A stretch of DNA of 49,353 nucleotides. Origin: Candidatus Nanopelagicales bacterium (GTDB lineage: Bacteria; Actinomycetota; Actinomycetes; S36-B12; CAIYMF01). The stretch covers positions 1 to 49,353 of the forward strand of contig JALOLH010000035.1 of NCBI GenBank assembly GCA_025456065.1, given 5' to 3'. Position numbers and translations under genes: made by a program. Under the pieces are notes generated by a model. It made no database searches and was not told the origin of the DNA. It saw nothing but the letters and a program-made list of their open reading frames with translations. Below are positions 8,006 through 15,780 of this stretch, piece by piece (position 1 is the first letter of the stretch; every line of letters starts with the position of its first letter).

Positions 8006-8152
8006 ATGGAGAACGCCGTCGACAGCATCGCGCAGGCGCCACTGCCCACGGAGAAGACCGTGCGCAGCCGGACCAACCTGGTCGTGCAGGCCTGGCGCTT
8101 CGCCGCGATCAACCTGCGGATGATCGCGATGATCCGCAAGGGCCACGACTGA
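8006..8152 (+). CDS. Small 48-aa protein downstream of the quinone reductase
   Basis: A short ORF with an excellent ribosome binding site (AGGAGGA at 7994-8000) 5 nt before its ATG, starting 43 nt after the quinone reductase stop on the same strand. The product begins MENAVDSIAQAPLPTEKTV and has an amphipathic, basic second half (VVQAWRFAAINLRMIAMIRK). I do not recognise a family. The helix could lie on the membrane surface, perhaps next to the quinone reductase (speculative). Codon use is GC-rich at third positions like its neighbours, which supports coding. Confidence 0.65.
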   Translation: MENAVDSIAQAPLPTEKTVRSRTNLVVQAWRFAAINLRMIAMIRKGHD

Positions 8153-8228
8153 GCGGCACCCCGACCAATCCGGGCCCCCGGTGGCGGCGAATGCCCCACG
8201 ACGCACCCGCCACCACCGGAGGACCCCG

Positions 8229-8741
8229 ATGCCCGCACACCCGCTCGCCGCAGCCGGCCCCCTCGCGCTCGCGCTGGCCCTGACCCTCGCCGGCTGCTCC
8301 TCGGAGGGCACGGCCGCCGACGCCGGCGCGGCCGGGGCCGCGACCTCGACGGCCGCCTCCCCCTCGCCCAGCACCGAGGCCACGCCTGCCGACACCGCCG
8401 AGCCCTCCGATGCCGCCACCGAGGCGCAGCCGGGGGCCTGGGTCGACCTGGCGGCGTACGAGGCCGATCCCGCCACCTTCCACGACGCCGGCGACGTGGT
8501 GCTGTTCTTCAACGCGGACTGGTGCCCCACGTGCCGCACCACGGTGCAGAACCTCGACGCCCAGGGCGTGCCCTCCGGGCTCACCGTGGTCAGCGTGGAC
8601 TTCGACGACAGCACCGACCTGCGGCAGCGCCACGGCGTGACGGTCCAGCACACGTTCGTGCAGGTGGACCCCGAAGGCGCCGCGGTCACGAAGTTCACCG
8701 GCAGCCTGACCGGCGCGGACATCGCCGCGGCGACGGCCTGA
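8229..8741 (+). CDS. Thioredoxin-like lipoprotein
   Basis: A 170-aa exported lipoprotein. A signal peptide ends in the lipobox LAGC (Cys at about residue 21), followed by a low-complexity Ala/Ser/Thr/Pro linker to about residue 70, then a thioredoxin fold. The redox motif is WCPTC (Cys99, Cys102) in FFNADWCPTCRTTVQNL. The GVTVQHTFVQVDPEG segment carries the usual turn of the fold, although the cis-Pro position appears changed. GGAGG sits upstream of the ATG at 8229. It probably takes electrons from the DsbD/CcdA-like protein encoded 19 nt downstream and acts on disulfides outside the membrane. Confidence 0.85.
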   Translation: MPAHPLAAAGPLALALALTLAGCSSEGTAADAGAAGAATSTAASPSPSTEATPADTAEPSDAATEAQPGAWVDLAAYEADPATFHDAGDVVLFFNADWCPTCRTTVQNLDAQGVPSGLTVVSVDFDDSTDLRQRHGVTVQHTFVQVDPEGAAVTKFTGSLTGADIAAATA

Positions 8742-8760
8742 CGGGGCCGACGGGTCCGCC

Positions 8761-9567
8761 ATGCTCGAGCTGATCGGGGCCTTCCTCGCCGGGGTGCTCA
8801 CCACCCTGGCCCCCTGCGTGCTGCCCGTGCTGCCGGTGATCGTCGGCGGCTCGGTGGCCGGCGTCGTCGGGGAGCCGGAGCGGGCCGGCGCCATGGTCGG
8901 GCCCGGGGGCGCGGGCGCGCCGGCCCTCGCGGCACCCGCCCGGGTGCGCTCGGCGGCCCTGGCCCGGGCGCTGGTCATCACCACGTCGCTGGGCGCCTCG
9001 ATCCTGCTGTTCACGCTGGCGCTCAAGGCCTCGACCGCGCTCATCGGCATCCCGCCGCAGGCCTGGCAGTGGATCTCCGGGGGCATCCTCATCGGCCTGG
9101 GGGTCATCGGGACCTGGCCCGGGGTGTGGGACCGGATCTCGGCCCGGCTGGGCCTGGCGGCCCGCTCGGCCCGGGGGCTCGGGGCGGCCCGGTCCCGCGA
9201 CGGCGTCGGTGGCCAGGTGCTCACCGGCGCCGCGCTCGGCCCGGTGTTCACCTCGTGCTCGCCGCTCTACGGCTACGTGATCGTCACGGTGCTCCCCGCC
9301 GAGCCGGCCCGGGGCCTGGTGCTGCTGGTCACCTACGTGCTCGGCCTGTGCGCCACGCTGCTGGCGATCGCGCTGGCCGGGCAGCGGGTGGTCCGCCGGT
9401 TCGGCTGGGCGGCCGACCCGCACGGCTGGCTGCGCCGCGGCCTGGGGATCGTGTTCATCGTCATCGGCGTGCTGGTGGCCACCGGCTGGATGCGTGGGAT
9501 CGAGACCTGGCTGATCGAGCACGCACCGGTCGCGCCCTGGAACCTGGACCCGGTCGGCCTGACCTGA
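8761..9567 (+). CDS. CcdA/DsbD-type transmembrane thiol-disulfide carrier
   Basis: A 268-aa protein with six or more predicted membrane helices. The paired cysteine motifs of the family are present: LAPCVLPVLPVIVGG in the first helix and GPVFTSCSPLYGYVIVTVLP in the fourth or so. These carry electrons from cytoplasmic thioredoxin to the outside. It has a glycine/alanine-rich loop at about residues 40-60 and a basic segment around 130-155. It follows the thioredoxin-like lipoprotein, its probable partner, and is 7 nt before the sigma factor gene. Confidence 0.85.
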   Translation: MLELIGAFLAGVLTTLAPCVLPVLPVIVGGSVAGVVGEPERAGAMVGPGGAGAPALAAPARVRSAALARALVITTSLGASILLFTLALKASTALIGIPPQAWQWISGGILIGLGVIGTWPGVWDRISARLGLAARSARGLGAARSRDGVGGQVLTGAALGPVFTSCSPLYGYVIVTVLPAEPARGLVLLVTYVLGLCATLLAIALAGQRVVRRFGWAADPHGWLRRGLGIVFIVIGVLVATGWMRGIETWLIEHAPVAPWNLDPVGLT

Positions 9568-9574
9568 TGCGACG

Positions 9575-10147
9575 ATGCACGCCGTGACCGCCACCGACCC
9601 GGGCCCGAGCCCCAGCGCGCTGCTGGCCCGGGTCGCGCACGGCGACGAGAACGCGTTCCGGGCCCTGTACCGGCTGCTGGGGCCGAGCGCCTACGGGCTG
9701 GCGCTGCGCGTCACCCGCGACGAGCACCTGGCCCAGGACGTGCTCCAGGAGGCCTTCGCCGACGTGTGGGCCCAGGCCGGACGCTTCGACCCCGCCGCCT
9801 CGTCGGCCCGGGCGTGGGTGGTGATGCTGACCCACCGGCGCGCCGTGGACCGGGTCCGCCGCGAGCAGTCCGACCGCGACCGGGCCGCGCGCTGGGCCAC
9901 GACCAGCCGCGAGCGCGAGCACGACGGCGTGGCCGAGGTGGTGGCCCTGCGTGCCGAGCACCGGGCGGTGCGGGCCGCGTTGGACGGGCTGACGCCGCTG
10001 CAGCGCGAGGCCCTCGAACTGGCCTTCCTCGGGGGGCTGACCCACACCGAGGTCGCCGCGGCCCTGGACATCCCGCTGGGCACGGCGAAGACCCGCATCC
10101 GCGACGCCCTGCGCAGCCTGCGCGCCGCACTGGAGGAGGCGGTATGA
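9575..10147 (+). CDS. sigK: ECF RNA polymerase sigma factor, SigK type
   Basis: A 190-aa ECF sigma factor. Region 2 covers about residues 18-90 (FRALYRLLGPSAYGLALRVT, then AQDVLQEAFADVWAQAGRFD and AWVVMLTHRRAVDRVRREQS). Region 4 covers about 125-185 (LTPLQREALELAFLGGLTHT and the HTH helix IPLGTAKTRIRDALRSLR). The gene overlaps the next ORF, an RskA-type anti-sigma factor, as ATGA, the normal SigK/RskA arrangement. Being 7 nt after the thiol-disulfide carrier, it may be co-transcribed with it. A GTG at 9584 is an alternative start. Confidence 0.88.
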   Translation: MHAVTATDPGPSPSALLARVAHGDENAFRALYRLLGPSAYGLALRVTRDEHLAQDVLQEAFADVWAQAGRFDPAASSARAWVVMLTHRRAVDRVRREQSDRDRAARWATTSREREHDGVAEVVALRAEHRAVRAALDGLTPLQREALELAFLGGLTHTEVAAALDIPLGTAKTRIRDALRSLRAALEEAV

Positions 10148-10890
10148 GCGCTGAGATCCACGACCTGGTCGGCGCCTACAGCGTCGACGCCCTCGACGAC
10201 GCCGAGCGAACGGCGTTCGAGGCCCACCTGCCGAACTGTGCCGCGTGCCGTGAGGAGGTCGCCGCCTCCCGCGAGGCGCTCGGGGCGCTCGCCGGGGCGC
10301 GGTCGATCGCGCCGCCGGCGTGGCTGGAGGACGCCGTCGTCGCCGCGGCGGTGCAGCGCCCCCCGGCGACCAGCGCGGCCAGCCCGGAGGGCCCGTTCGA
10401 GGCCCCCGTGCCGGCCCGCCGCGCGGGGTGGTCGCGGGGCATCCGGATGCTCGCCGCCGCGGCGGTCGTCGCGGTGGTGTTCGCCGGCGGGGCTGCGGTC
10501 GGCCGGCTCAGTGCCCCCAGCGGCCCCGACACGACTGTCGCCGCTCCGATGGAGCTGGCGCTGGCCGTCGCCGCTGCGCAGGACGCGCAGATGGTCCCGG
10601 TCGAGGTGATGGGGGCCCCCTCGCGCGTCGTGGTCAGCGGCGAGATGGGCAAGGCCGTCTTCCTGGCCGAGGACCTCCCCACCCCCGCCAAGGGCCAGTG
10701 CTACCAGGTGTGGCGGGTCGCGGCGGACGGCACGAAGACCTCGGCCGGGGTGTTCACGCCGGATCCGGACGGGCACGTCGTGGCGGTGCTCGAGGCGGAG
10801 CCCGGCACCTCGGCGTTCGTCATCACGCTGGAGCCGCCGGGCGGCTCCAAGGCGCCGAGCGGCCCGATGGTGGGCCAGGCCGACGCCTGA
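10144..10890 (+). CDS. rskA: Anti-sigma factor, RskA type
   Basis: A 248-aa single-pass membrane protein. The N-terminal cytoplasmic anti-sigma domain (residues 1-75) has the zinc-finger-like HLPNCAACREEVAA. One membrane helix (AAAAVVAVVFAGGAAVGRL) follows at about 100-120. The extracytoplasmic RskA domain contains KGQCYQVWRV and LEPPGGSKAPSGPMV. It should hold the SigK-type factor inactive until regulated proteolysis releases it. Start and stop of the pair overlap as ATGA. Its stop is 3 nt from the converging yccF gene. Confidence 0.88.
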   Translation: MSAEIHDLVGAYSVDALDDAERTAFEAHLPNCAACREEVAASREALGALAGARSIAPPAWLEDAVVAAAVQRPPATSAASPEGPFEAPVPARRAGWSRGIRMLAAAAVVAVVFAGGAAVGRLSAPSGPDTTVAAPMELALAVAAAQDAQMVPVEVMGAPSRVVVSGEMGKAVFLAEDLPTPAKGQCYQVWRVAADGTKTSAGVFTPDPDGHVVAVLEAEPGTSAFVITLEPPGGSKAPSGPMVGQADA

Positions 10891-10893
10891 CGC

Positions 10894-11292
10894 TCACACC
10901 ACCGGGGCGACGCCCACCCGGTCGACCGGGACGATGTCCTTGCCCAGCGGCATCAGGGAGACCGGGACCAGCTTGAAGCTGGCGATGCCCAGCGGGATGC
11001 CGATGATCGTCAGGCACATGGCGACGCCGGTGAGGATGTGCCCCAGCGCGAGCCACCATCCGGCCAGCAGGACCCACACCACGTTGCCCAGGAACGAGCC
11101 CAGGCCGGCGCTGGGCTTGCCCACGATCGTGCGCCCGAACGGCCAGAGCGCGTAGAGGCCGATCCGGAACGACGCGATGCCCCATGGGATGGTGATGACG
11201 AGGATGCACAGCAGCACGCCCGCCGCCATGTAGCCGAGGAACATCCAGAACCCCGACAGCACCAACCAGATGATGTTCAGCAGCGTCCGCAT
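10894..11292 (-). CDS. YccF domain-containing inner membrane protein
   Basis: A 132-aa protein with two copies of the YccF (DUF307) motif: ITIPWGIASFRIGLYALWPF in the first half and GIPLGIASFKLVPVSLMPLG at the end, each preceded by hydrophobic helices. The function of the family is unknown. I start it at MRTLLNIIWLVLSGFW; the longer open frame upstream would overlap the divergent glycosylase gene and is not hydrophobic. Confidence 0.88.
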   Translation of the reverse strand: MRTLLNIIWLVLSGFWMFLGYMAAGVLLCILVITIPWGIASFRIGLYALWPFGRTIVGKPSAGLGSFLGNVVWVLLAGWWLALGHILTGVAMCLTIIGIPLGIASFKLVPVSLMPLGKDIVPVDRVGVAPVV

Positions 11293-11344
11293 GAGCGCAT
11301 CCAAGCAGGCCCACGTGTCGGGCGTGCGTGAGACGATCGCTGAC

Positions 11345-11917
11345 ATGGGCCTCCAGCTGACCGGCGAGCCCGCCGCCGACCGTGTCCTCGACGAGCACCC
11401 GTTCGCCCTGCTGGTGGGGATGCTGCTCGACCAGCAGTACCCGATGGAGCACGCGTTCCGCGGCGGCTGGAAGGTCCTCGAACGCTTCGGGACCCTCGAC
11501 CCGGCTGCGATCGCGGCAGCCGACCCGGAGGCGTTCGTCGCCCTGTGCAGCCAGCCGCCGGCCATCCACCGCTACCCCAGGGCGATGGCCGCCCGGGTGC
11601 AGGAGCTCGCCGCGATCGTCCAGTCCGAGTACGACGGCGACGCCGCCCGGCTGTGGAACGGGGCCACCAGCGGCCGGGACCTGCTGGCGCGGATCGAGGC
11701 ACTGCCCGGCTTCGGCCGGCAGAAGGCCAGGATCTTCGTCGCGCTGCTGGGCAAGCAGCTGGACGTCCGGCCCGACGGCTGGACGGCCGCGGCCGGGGAC
11801 TACGCCCTCGACGGGTACCGATCCGTGGCCGACGTCGTGGACGGCGCCTCCCTGCAACGGGTGCGCACGTTCAAGCAGGAGCAGAAGGCGGCGGCGCGTG
11901 CGGGGAGCGGCGGTTGA
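11345..11917 (+). CDS. HhH-GPD-type base excision repair protein
   Basis: A 190-aa member of the short actinobacterial HhH-GPD DNA-glycosylase-like family. PFALLVGMLLDQQYPMEHAF and the helix-hairpin-helix-like LARIEALPGFGRQKARIFVA (about residues 112-131) are the recognisable parts. It probably acts on damaged bases, but the substrate is unknown. Start choice: ATG at 11345, with GACGAT ending about 8 nt before it as a possible leaderless -10. A GTG at 11324 is an alternative. It is divergent from yccF. Confidence 0.82.
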   Translation: MGLQLTGEPAADRVLDEHPFALLVGMLLDQQYPMEHAFRGGWKVLERFGTLDPAAIAAADPEAFVALCSQPPAIHRYPRAMAARVQELAAIVQSEYDGDAARLWNGATSGRDLLARIEALPGFGRQKARIFVALLGKQLDVRPDGWTAAAGDYALDGYRSVADVVDGASLQRVRTFKQEQKAAARAGSGG

Positions 11918-12028
11918 GCCGGGCGGGCGCCGGCCGCGCACCTCGACCGACCGGGCGACGGCCGAACGGGCGCAGGTGCTGCGGTCCACCCCCGTGGTCC
12001 TTGACCCCGTTCCCGGCGCGGTGGCCCA

Positions 12029-12907
12029 ATGCACGCGATGAGTGACGCGACCCAGGGCTCCGATCCCGGCACCGCGCGCACGCCCCTGCTCTGGGGCGTG
12101 GTGCTGCCGCTCGCCCTCATCCTGATCATCCTGGTCGGCGACATCCTCGAGGGACCGAAGACCGCCTTCGTCGGGGTCCTCGCCGTCGTGCCGATGCTCG
12201 CGGCGGTGTTCGCGGGGCCGGCAGGCACGGCCCTCGTGGGGGGCATCACCTGGGGTTCGGCGCTCGTCTTCGGGCTGATCGCCGAGGACGGCCACTCCCC
12301 CGCCCAGTACGTCCGGCTGACCATCATCGCCGTGGTGTCGCTGCTCGCCGTCCTGGCCAGCCGGGCCAGGGTGCGCAACGAGGAGGCATCGGCACGCGCC
12401 TTCCGCGACGCGGCCCTCGCGCAGCAGCTGCGGGTGCAGGCGCACACCGACGAGCTGACCGGGTTGCGCAACCGCCGTGGGATCCGGGAGTGGGCCGGGG
12501 CGGAGACGGACGCGGTCAGCACGGTCGCGGTGGTCGACTGCGACGGGCTCAAGGCCGTCAACGACGAGCACGGCCATCTCGCCGGCGACGCCTACCTGCG
12601 GGTCATCGCCGAGCGGCTCACGGGCGCGCTGGCGTCCGACGACGCCGTGGCGCGCTGGGGCGGCGACGAGTTCCTCGTGATGGTCCGGCTGCCGCAGGAT
12701 CGCGCGGTGCCGGTCCTGGAACGCCTGCGCGAGACCATCGCGACCCACCCGGTCAGCCTCGGCGGCACCCTCGTGGCGGCCTCGGTCTCGATCGGTGCCT
12801 CCGAGTGGCGCCCGGGCGAGCCGCTCGACCTCGCGCTCAAGCGTGCCGACGCGGCGCTCTACGACGCCAAGGAGTCCGGCCGCAACCGCGTGTCGTGCCA
12901 CGCCTGA
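12029..12907 (+). CDS. Membrane-anchored GGDEF diguanylate cyclase
   Basis: A 292-aa protein with about four N-terminal membrane helices (residues 20-112), a short linker, and a GGDEF domain (about 138-288). Conserved parts are DELTGLRNRRG, VVDCDGLKAVNDEHGH and ARWGGDEFLVM with an intact catalytic GGDEF, so it is likely to make cyclic di-GMP. The inhibitory I-site RxxD normally found a few residues before GGDEF reads ASDD here, so product inhibition at that site is probably absent. An ATG at 12038 is an alternative start; no clear Shine-Dalgarno is visible for either. Confidence 0.88.
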   Translation: MHAMSDATQGSDPGTARTPLLWGVVLPLALILIILVGDILEGPKTAFVGVLAVVPMLAAVFAGPAGTALVGGITWGSALVFGLIAEDGHSPAQYVRLTIIAVVSLLAVLASRARVRNEEASARAFRDAALAQQLRVQAHTDELTGLRNRRGIREWAGAETDAVSTVAVVDCDGLKAVNDEHGHLAGDAYLRVIAERLTGALASDDAVARWGGDEFLVMVRLPQDRAVPVLERLRETIATHPVSLGGTLVAASVSIGASEWRPGEPLDLALKRADAALYDAKESGRNRVSCHA

Positions 12908-12938
12908 CACCCGCGGCCGGGGGCGACGCGGACGTGGC

Positions 12939-13487
12939 TCAGGACGCCTGCCGCTCGTGCCGCCCCTCGGCGAGCTCCTCGACGAGCTTGGCGCAGAACG
13001 CCGGGAGGTCGTCGGGCGTCCGGCTGCTGACCAGGCCCTGGTCGACCACGACCTCCTCGTCGACCCAGTCCGCACCTGCATTGCGCAGGTCGGTGCGCAG
13101 GCTGGGGTAGGAGGTCATGCGACGGCCGGCCACGACGTCGGCGTCGGTGAGGATCCAGCCACCGTGGCAGATGACGCCCACGGGCTTGCCCTGGTCGAAG
13201 AAGCCGCGCACGAGCGCCACGGCCCGCTGGTCCATGCGCAGGTGGTCACCGTTGACCACGCCGCCGGGCAGCACGAGCCCGTCGAAGTCCTCCGCCCGCG
13301 CCTCGGCCACGGCCACGTCCACCGAGGCCTCGTGCCCGCGCTTGCCGGCGATCGCACCCGTGGACGGCGCGACGAGCACCGCCTCGGCGCCGGCGCCGGT
13401 CACCGCATCCCACGGGGCGGTCAGCTCGGAGTCCTCGAACCCGTCCGTCGCCAGGAACGCGACGCGCTTGCCGCTCAGCTGGGCCAT
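12939..13487 (-). CDS. DJ-1/PfpI family protein (general stress protein or deglycase type)
   Basis: A 182-aa protein of the DJ-1/PfpI superfamily. The nucleophile elbow GVICHGGW places the active Cys at residue 107, and the helper Glu is in DGFEDSE near residue 18. PGGVVNGDHLRMD and TSYPSLRTDLRNAGA are typical. Members are described as glyoxalase, deglycase or protease-like; which applies here cannot be told. I start at MAQLSGKRVAFLATDGFEDS because GAGGAG lies a few bases upstream; the longer start at 13514 has no such support. Confidence 0.88.
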   Translation of the reverse strand: MAQLSGKRVAFLATDGFEDSELTAPWDAVTGAGAEAVLVAPSTGAIAGKRGHEASVDVAVAEARAEDFDGLVLPGGVVNGDHLRMDQRAVALVRGFFDQGKPVGVICHGGWILTDADVVAGRRMTSYPSLRTDLRNAGADWVDEEVVVDQGLVSSRTPDDLPAFCAKLVEELAEGRHERQAS

Positions 13488-13619
13488 CTGTCGTCTCCTC
13501 GAGTCGGTTGCCACTGCCCCACCGCCTACCCCGTGCGGCGGGGACGAACCAGCCTCCCACCCTGCCCGCGGCCACTCGGGCCCACGGGTGCCCGTCGCCG
13601 GGTCGGGAGCCGGCGCAGG

Positions 13620-14510
13620 TCAGCCCTGCTCCCCTGCGCCGCCCTGCGGCTTGGTCAGGACCGCGTGCATGGCGGCCCGGACCCGGTCGGGCATGACCCG
13701 GGCGGCCGCCTCCTGCACCGTGTTCAGCGGGTTCCCGGCGACCACCCGGTCCGAGCCCCCGAGCACCGCCTCGTACCCCTGTCGGGCGACCTTCGCCGGG
13801 TCGTCCTTCGGGCCCCGTCCGACCCGGGTGCTGGCCTGCATCCGGGCCCGCCGGAAGAAGTTGGTGTCCGTGGGCCCGGGCTGCAGCGCGGTCACGACGA
13901 CACCACGACCGGCGAGCTCGCCGCGCAGCGCCTCGGCGAGGGACTGCACGAACGCCTTCGAGGCGCCGTAGGTGGCCTGGTAGGGGGCCGGCATCGTCGC
14001 GGCGATCGAGGACGTGAAGAGCAGCCGGCCGCTGCCCCGCTGGTGCATCTCGCGCGCGGCGAGCTTGGCGAGGTGGACCGTCGAGGTGACGTTGAGGGCG
14101 ACCACCTGCAGGTCCTCCTCGAGGGGGATCTCGACGAAGCTGCGGCCGCCGGCCCCGACGCCCGCGTTCAGGGCGACGAGATCGACCTCGCGGCCGCCGC
14201 CCGCGGTCGCCCGCTCCCACAGCTGCTCGACGCCCTCGGCGCTGCTGAGGTCGACCTGCACGGTCTCGACCCGGCCCTCGCCGCCGTCCCGGGACAGCTC
14301 CTCCGCGGCCATCATGATCGACGGGTCCTCGGCGGCGGCGACGACCGTCCAGCCGTCCTGGAGGAGCAGCCGGGCGAGCTCCTTGCCGATGCCGCTCGAG
14401 GCGCCGGTGACCACGGCCACGGTGGGGGTGACGCCGCGGGCACGGGCGATGCCCCGGTCGGCGCTGGTGGTGGCGTCCTGCGTGTCGGGACGGTCGATGG
14501 TCTCGGTCAT
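13620..14510 (-). CDS. Short-chain dehydrogenase/reductase
   Basis: A 296-aa classical SDR. The cofactor motif TGASSGIG lies at residues 35-42, the Asn motif LVALNAGVGAGG in the middle, and the catalytic Ser and YGASK (Tyr-x3-Lys) in SSIAATMPAPYQATYGASKA. About 27 extra residues precede the Rossmann fold. GGAG about 8 nt upstream supports the ATG. The substrate is unknown. It stands as a single gene between the PfpI and S66 genes on the same strand, with gaps of about 130 bp on each side. Confidence 0.87.
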   Translation of the reverse strand: MTETIDRPDTQDATTSADRGIARARGVTPTVAVVTGASSGIGKELARLLLQDGWTVVAAAEDPSIMMAAEELSRDGGEGRVETVQVDLSSAEGVEQLWERATAGGGREVDLVALNAGVGAGGRSFVEIPLEEDLQVVALNVTSTVHLAKLAAREMHQRGSGRLLFTSSIAATMPAPYQATYGASKAFVQSLAEALRGELAGRGVVVTALQPGPTDTNFFRRARMQASTRVGRGPKDDPAKVARQGYEAVLGGSDRVVAGNPLNTVQEAAARVMPDRVRAAMHAVLTKPQGGAGEQG

Positions 14511-14635
14511 GGCGGCGCTCCTGCGCTTGCGGGGAGGTGGACGGCCACCACCTGCCCAGCCGGAGCGATGCCATTCCCGAGCTGACGTTCCGGTCCGGGA
14601 CGCAGATCGCGGGAGCCACGTGCTGGCGAGCGGGG

Positions 14636-15658
14636 CTACGCCAGGGCCTGGGTGACCACGGACACGCCCTCGCGGTGGACCACGTGGGCATGGGCACCGT
14701 TCACGAGGGGCAGGTACGGCGGCCAGTGCCCGCAGTCGACGCCGGCCACGATGGGGACGCCGAGGCCGCCGAGGGCGTCACGCACGGCCTCGTCCTGGGT
14801 CAGCGTCGGGGCGTCCGGGGCGTGCGTGCGCCCGACGAGCACCGCCGTGGCGCCGTCGAAGAAGCCGTTCAGGCGCATGCCGTGGAGGTGCCGGCAGACG
14901 GCGAAGGCGTCGGCCCCGGCTGCCTCGACGAAGACGACGAGGCCGTCGCCCAGCCCGGCCAGGGCGGAGGTGTCGGCGAACCTCGTCCCGGCGAGGTTCG
15001 CGAGGATCTCGATGCACCCGCCGATCAGGCGCCCCCGCACGTCCACGGGTCCGTCCGGGTCATCCAGCCGGCGCCACCCCGGCCCGAGGTCGAGGACGTA
15101 CTCGTGGTCGGTGGGATGGGTGGCGTAGTCCACGAACTCGCGGCGGTGCCGCCCCGGGGGGGCCTGGCGGAACGTGCTGCCCGGCGGCATCGCGACGATG
15201 TCGAGCCAGCCGACCAACCCATCGGGGACCCGGTAGGGCGTGTCCATCAGGTTGTTGCCGTGGATGGTCGCCACCCCGGCGACGAGGGTGAGTGGCGTCA
15301 GGAGCGTGGACAGGTCCGAGAACCCGACCACCCAGGTGGGCTCGGCCGCAGCGATCGCGTCCCAGTCCAGCAGGGGGATCAGGTCGATCGCCGTCTCGCC
15401 GCCCCAGGGCGGGACGATCGCGCGGACGGCCGGGTCGAGCAGCATGGCCTGCAGCTCGGCGGCCCGCTGCGGCGCCGGGGCGCTCACGTGGCTGGCGCCC
15501 GCCATGCACGCGCCGATCCGGACGTCGTAGCCACGGGCACGGACCGTCTCGACCGCGACCTGCAGCCGAGGCTGCAGCGCGGGAGCGACCCCGGACGAGG
15601 GGCTGGTGACGCCGACCGTGTCGCCGGGGCCCAGGGGGCGCGGGAAGCGCAGGTCCAT
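14636..15658 (-). CDS. S66 family peptidase (LD-carboxypeptidase/MccF-like)
   Basis: A 340-aa protein of peptidase family S66. DTVGVTSPSSG starts the N-terminal domain. The Ser nucleophile is Ser114 in VVGFSDLSTLL, and HGNNLMD, GGCIEILANLAGT and VGVDCGHWPP-like segments carry the C-terminal Glu/His part. Relatives trim murein tetrapeptides (LdcA) or inactivate microcin-C-like compounds (MccF); the GFSDLS and GNNL wording is closer to the MccF side (inference). The ATG at 15658 lies 6 nt after a minus-strand TACCGT, a good leaderless promoter. Confidence 0.87.
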   Translation of the reverse strand: MDLRFPRPLGPGDTVGVTSPSSGVAPALQPRLQVAVETVRARGYDVRIGACMAGASHVSAPAPQRAAELQAMLLDPAVRAIVPPWGGETAIDLIPLLDWDAIAAAEPTWVVGFSDLSTLLTPLTLVAGVATIHGNNLMDTPYRVPDGLVGWLDIVAMPPGSTFRQAPPGRHRREFVDYATHPTDHEYVLDLGPGWRRLDDPDGPVDVRGRLIGGCIEILANLAGTRFADTSALAGLGDGLVVFVEAAGADAFAVCRHLHGMRLNGFFDGATAVLVGRTHAPDAPTLTQDEAVRDALGGLGVPIVAGVDCGHWPPYLPLVNGAHAHVVHREGVSVVTQALA

Positions 15659-15664
15659 CCGGCC

Positions 15665-15693
15665 ACGGTAGGGCCGGCGGCGGGTACCCGCCG
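15665..15693 (-). promoter_or_regulatory. Leaderless promoter with a 16-bp palindrome
   Basis: Minus-strand TACCGT (15665-15670) is 6 nt before the S66 peptidase ATG. The perfect palindrome CGGCGGGTACCCGCCG (15678-15693) begins 7 bp upstream of that hexamer, within the spacer and -35 region, so it could be an operator. A hairpin without regulatory role is the alternative. Confidence 0.45.
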
Positions 15694-15780
15694 GGCGGCG
15701 GCGGGGACACGGCGGCGCGGCGGCGCGGATGCACGCCGGCGCGGCACCGAGGGTTTCGCACCGGCGCGCGGTCCGAGTTC

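Noticed and set aside
8180-8214. Hairpin GGTGGCGG / CCGCCACC before the thioredoxin lipoprotein as a riboswitch or terminator
   Set aside because: Only 8 bp with a 19-nt loop; too weak in such GC-rich DNA to claim.
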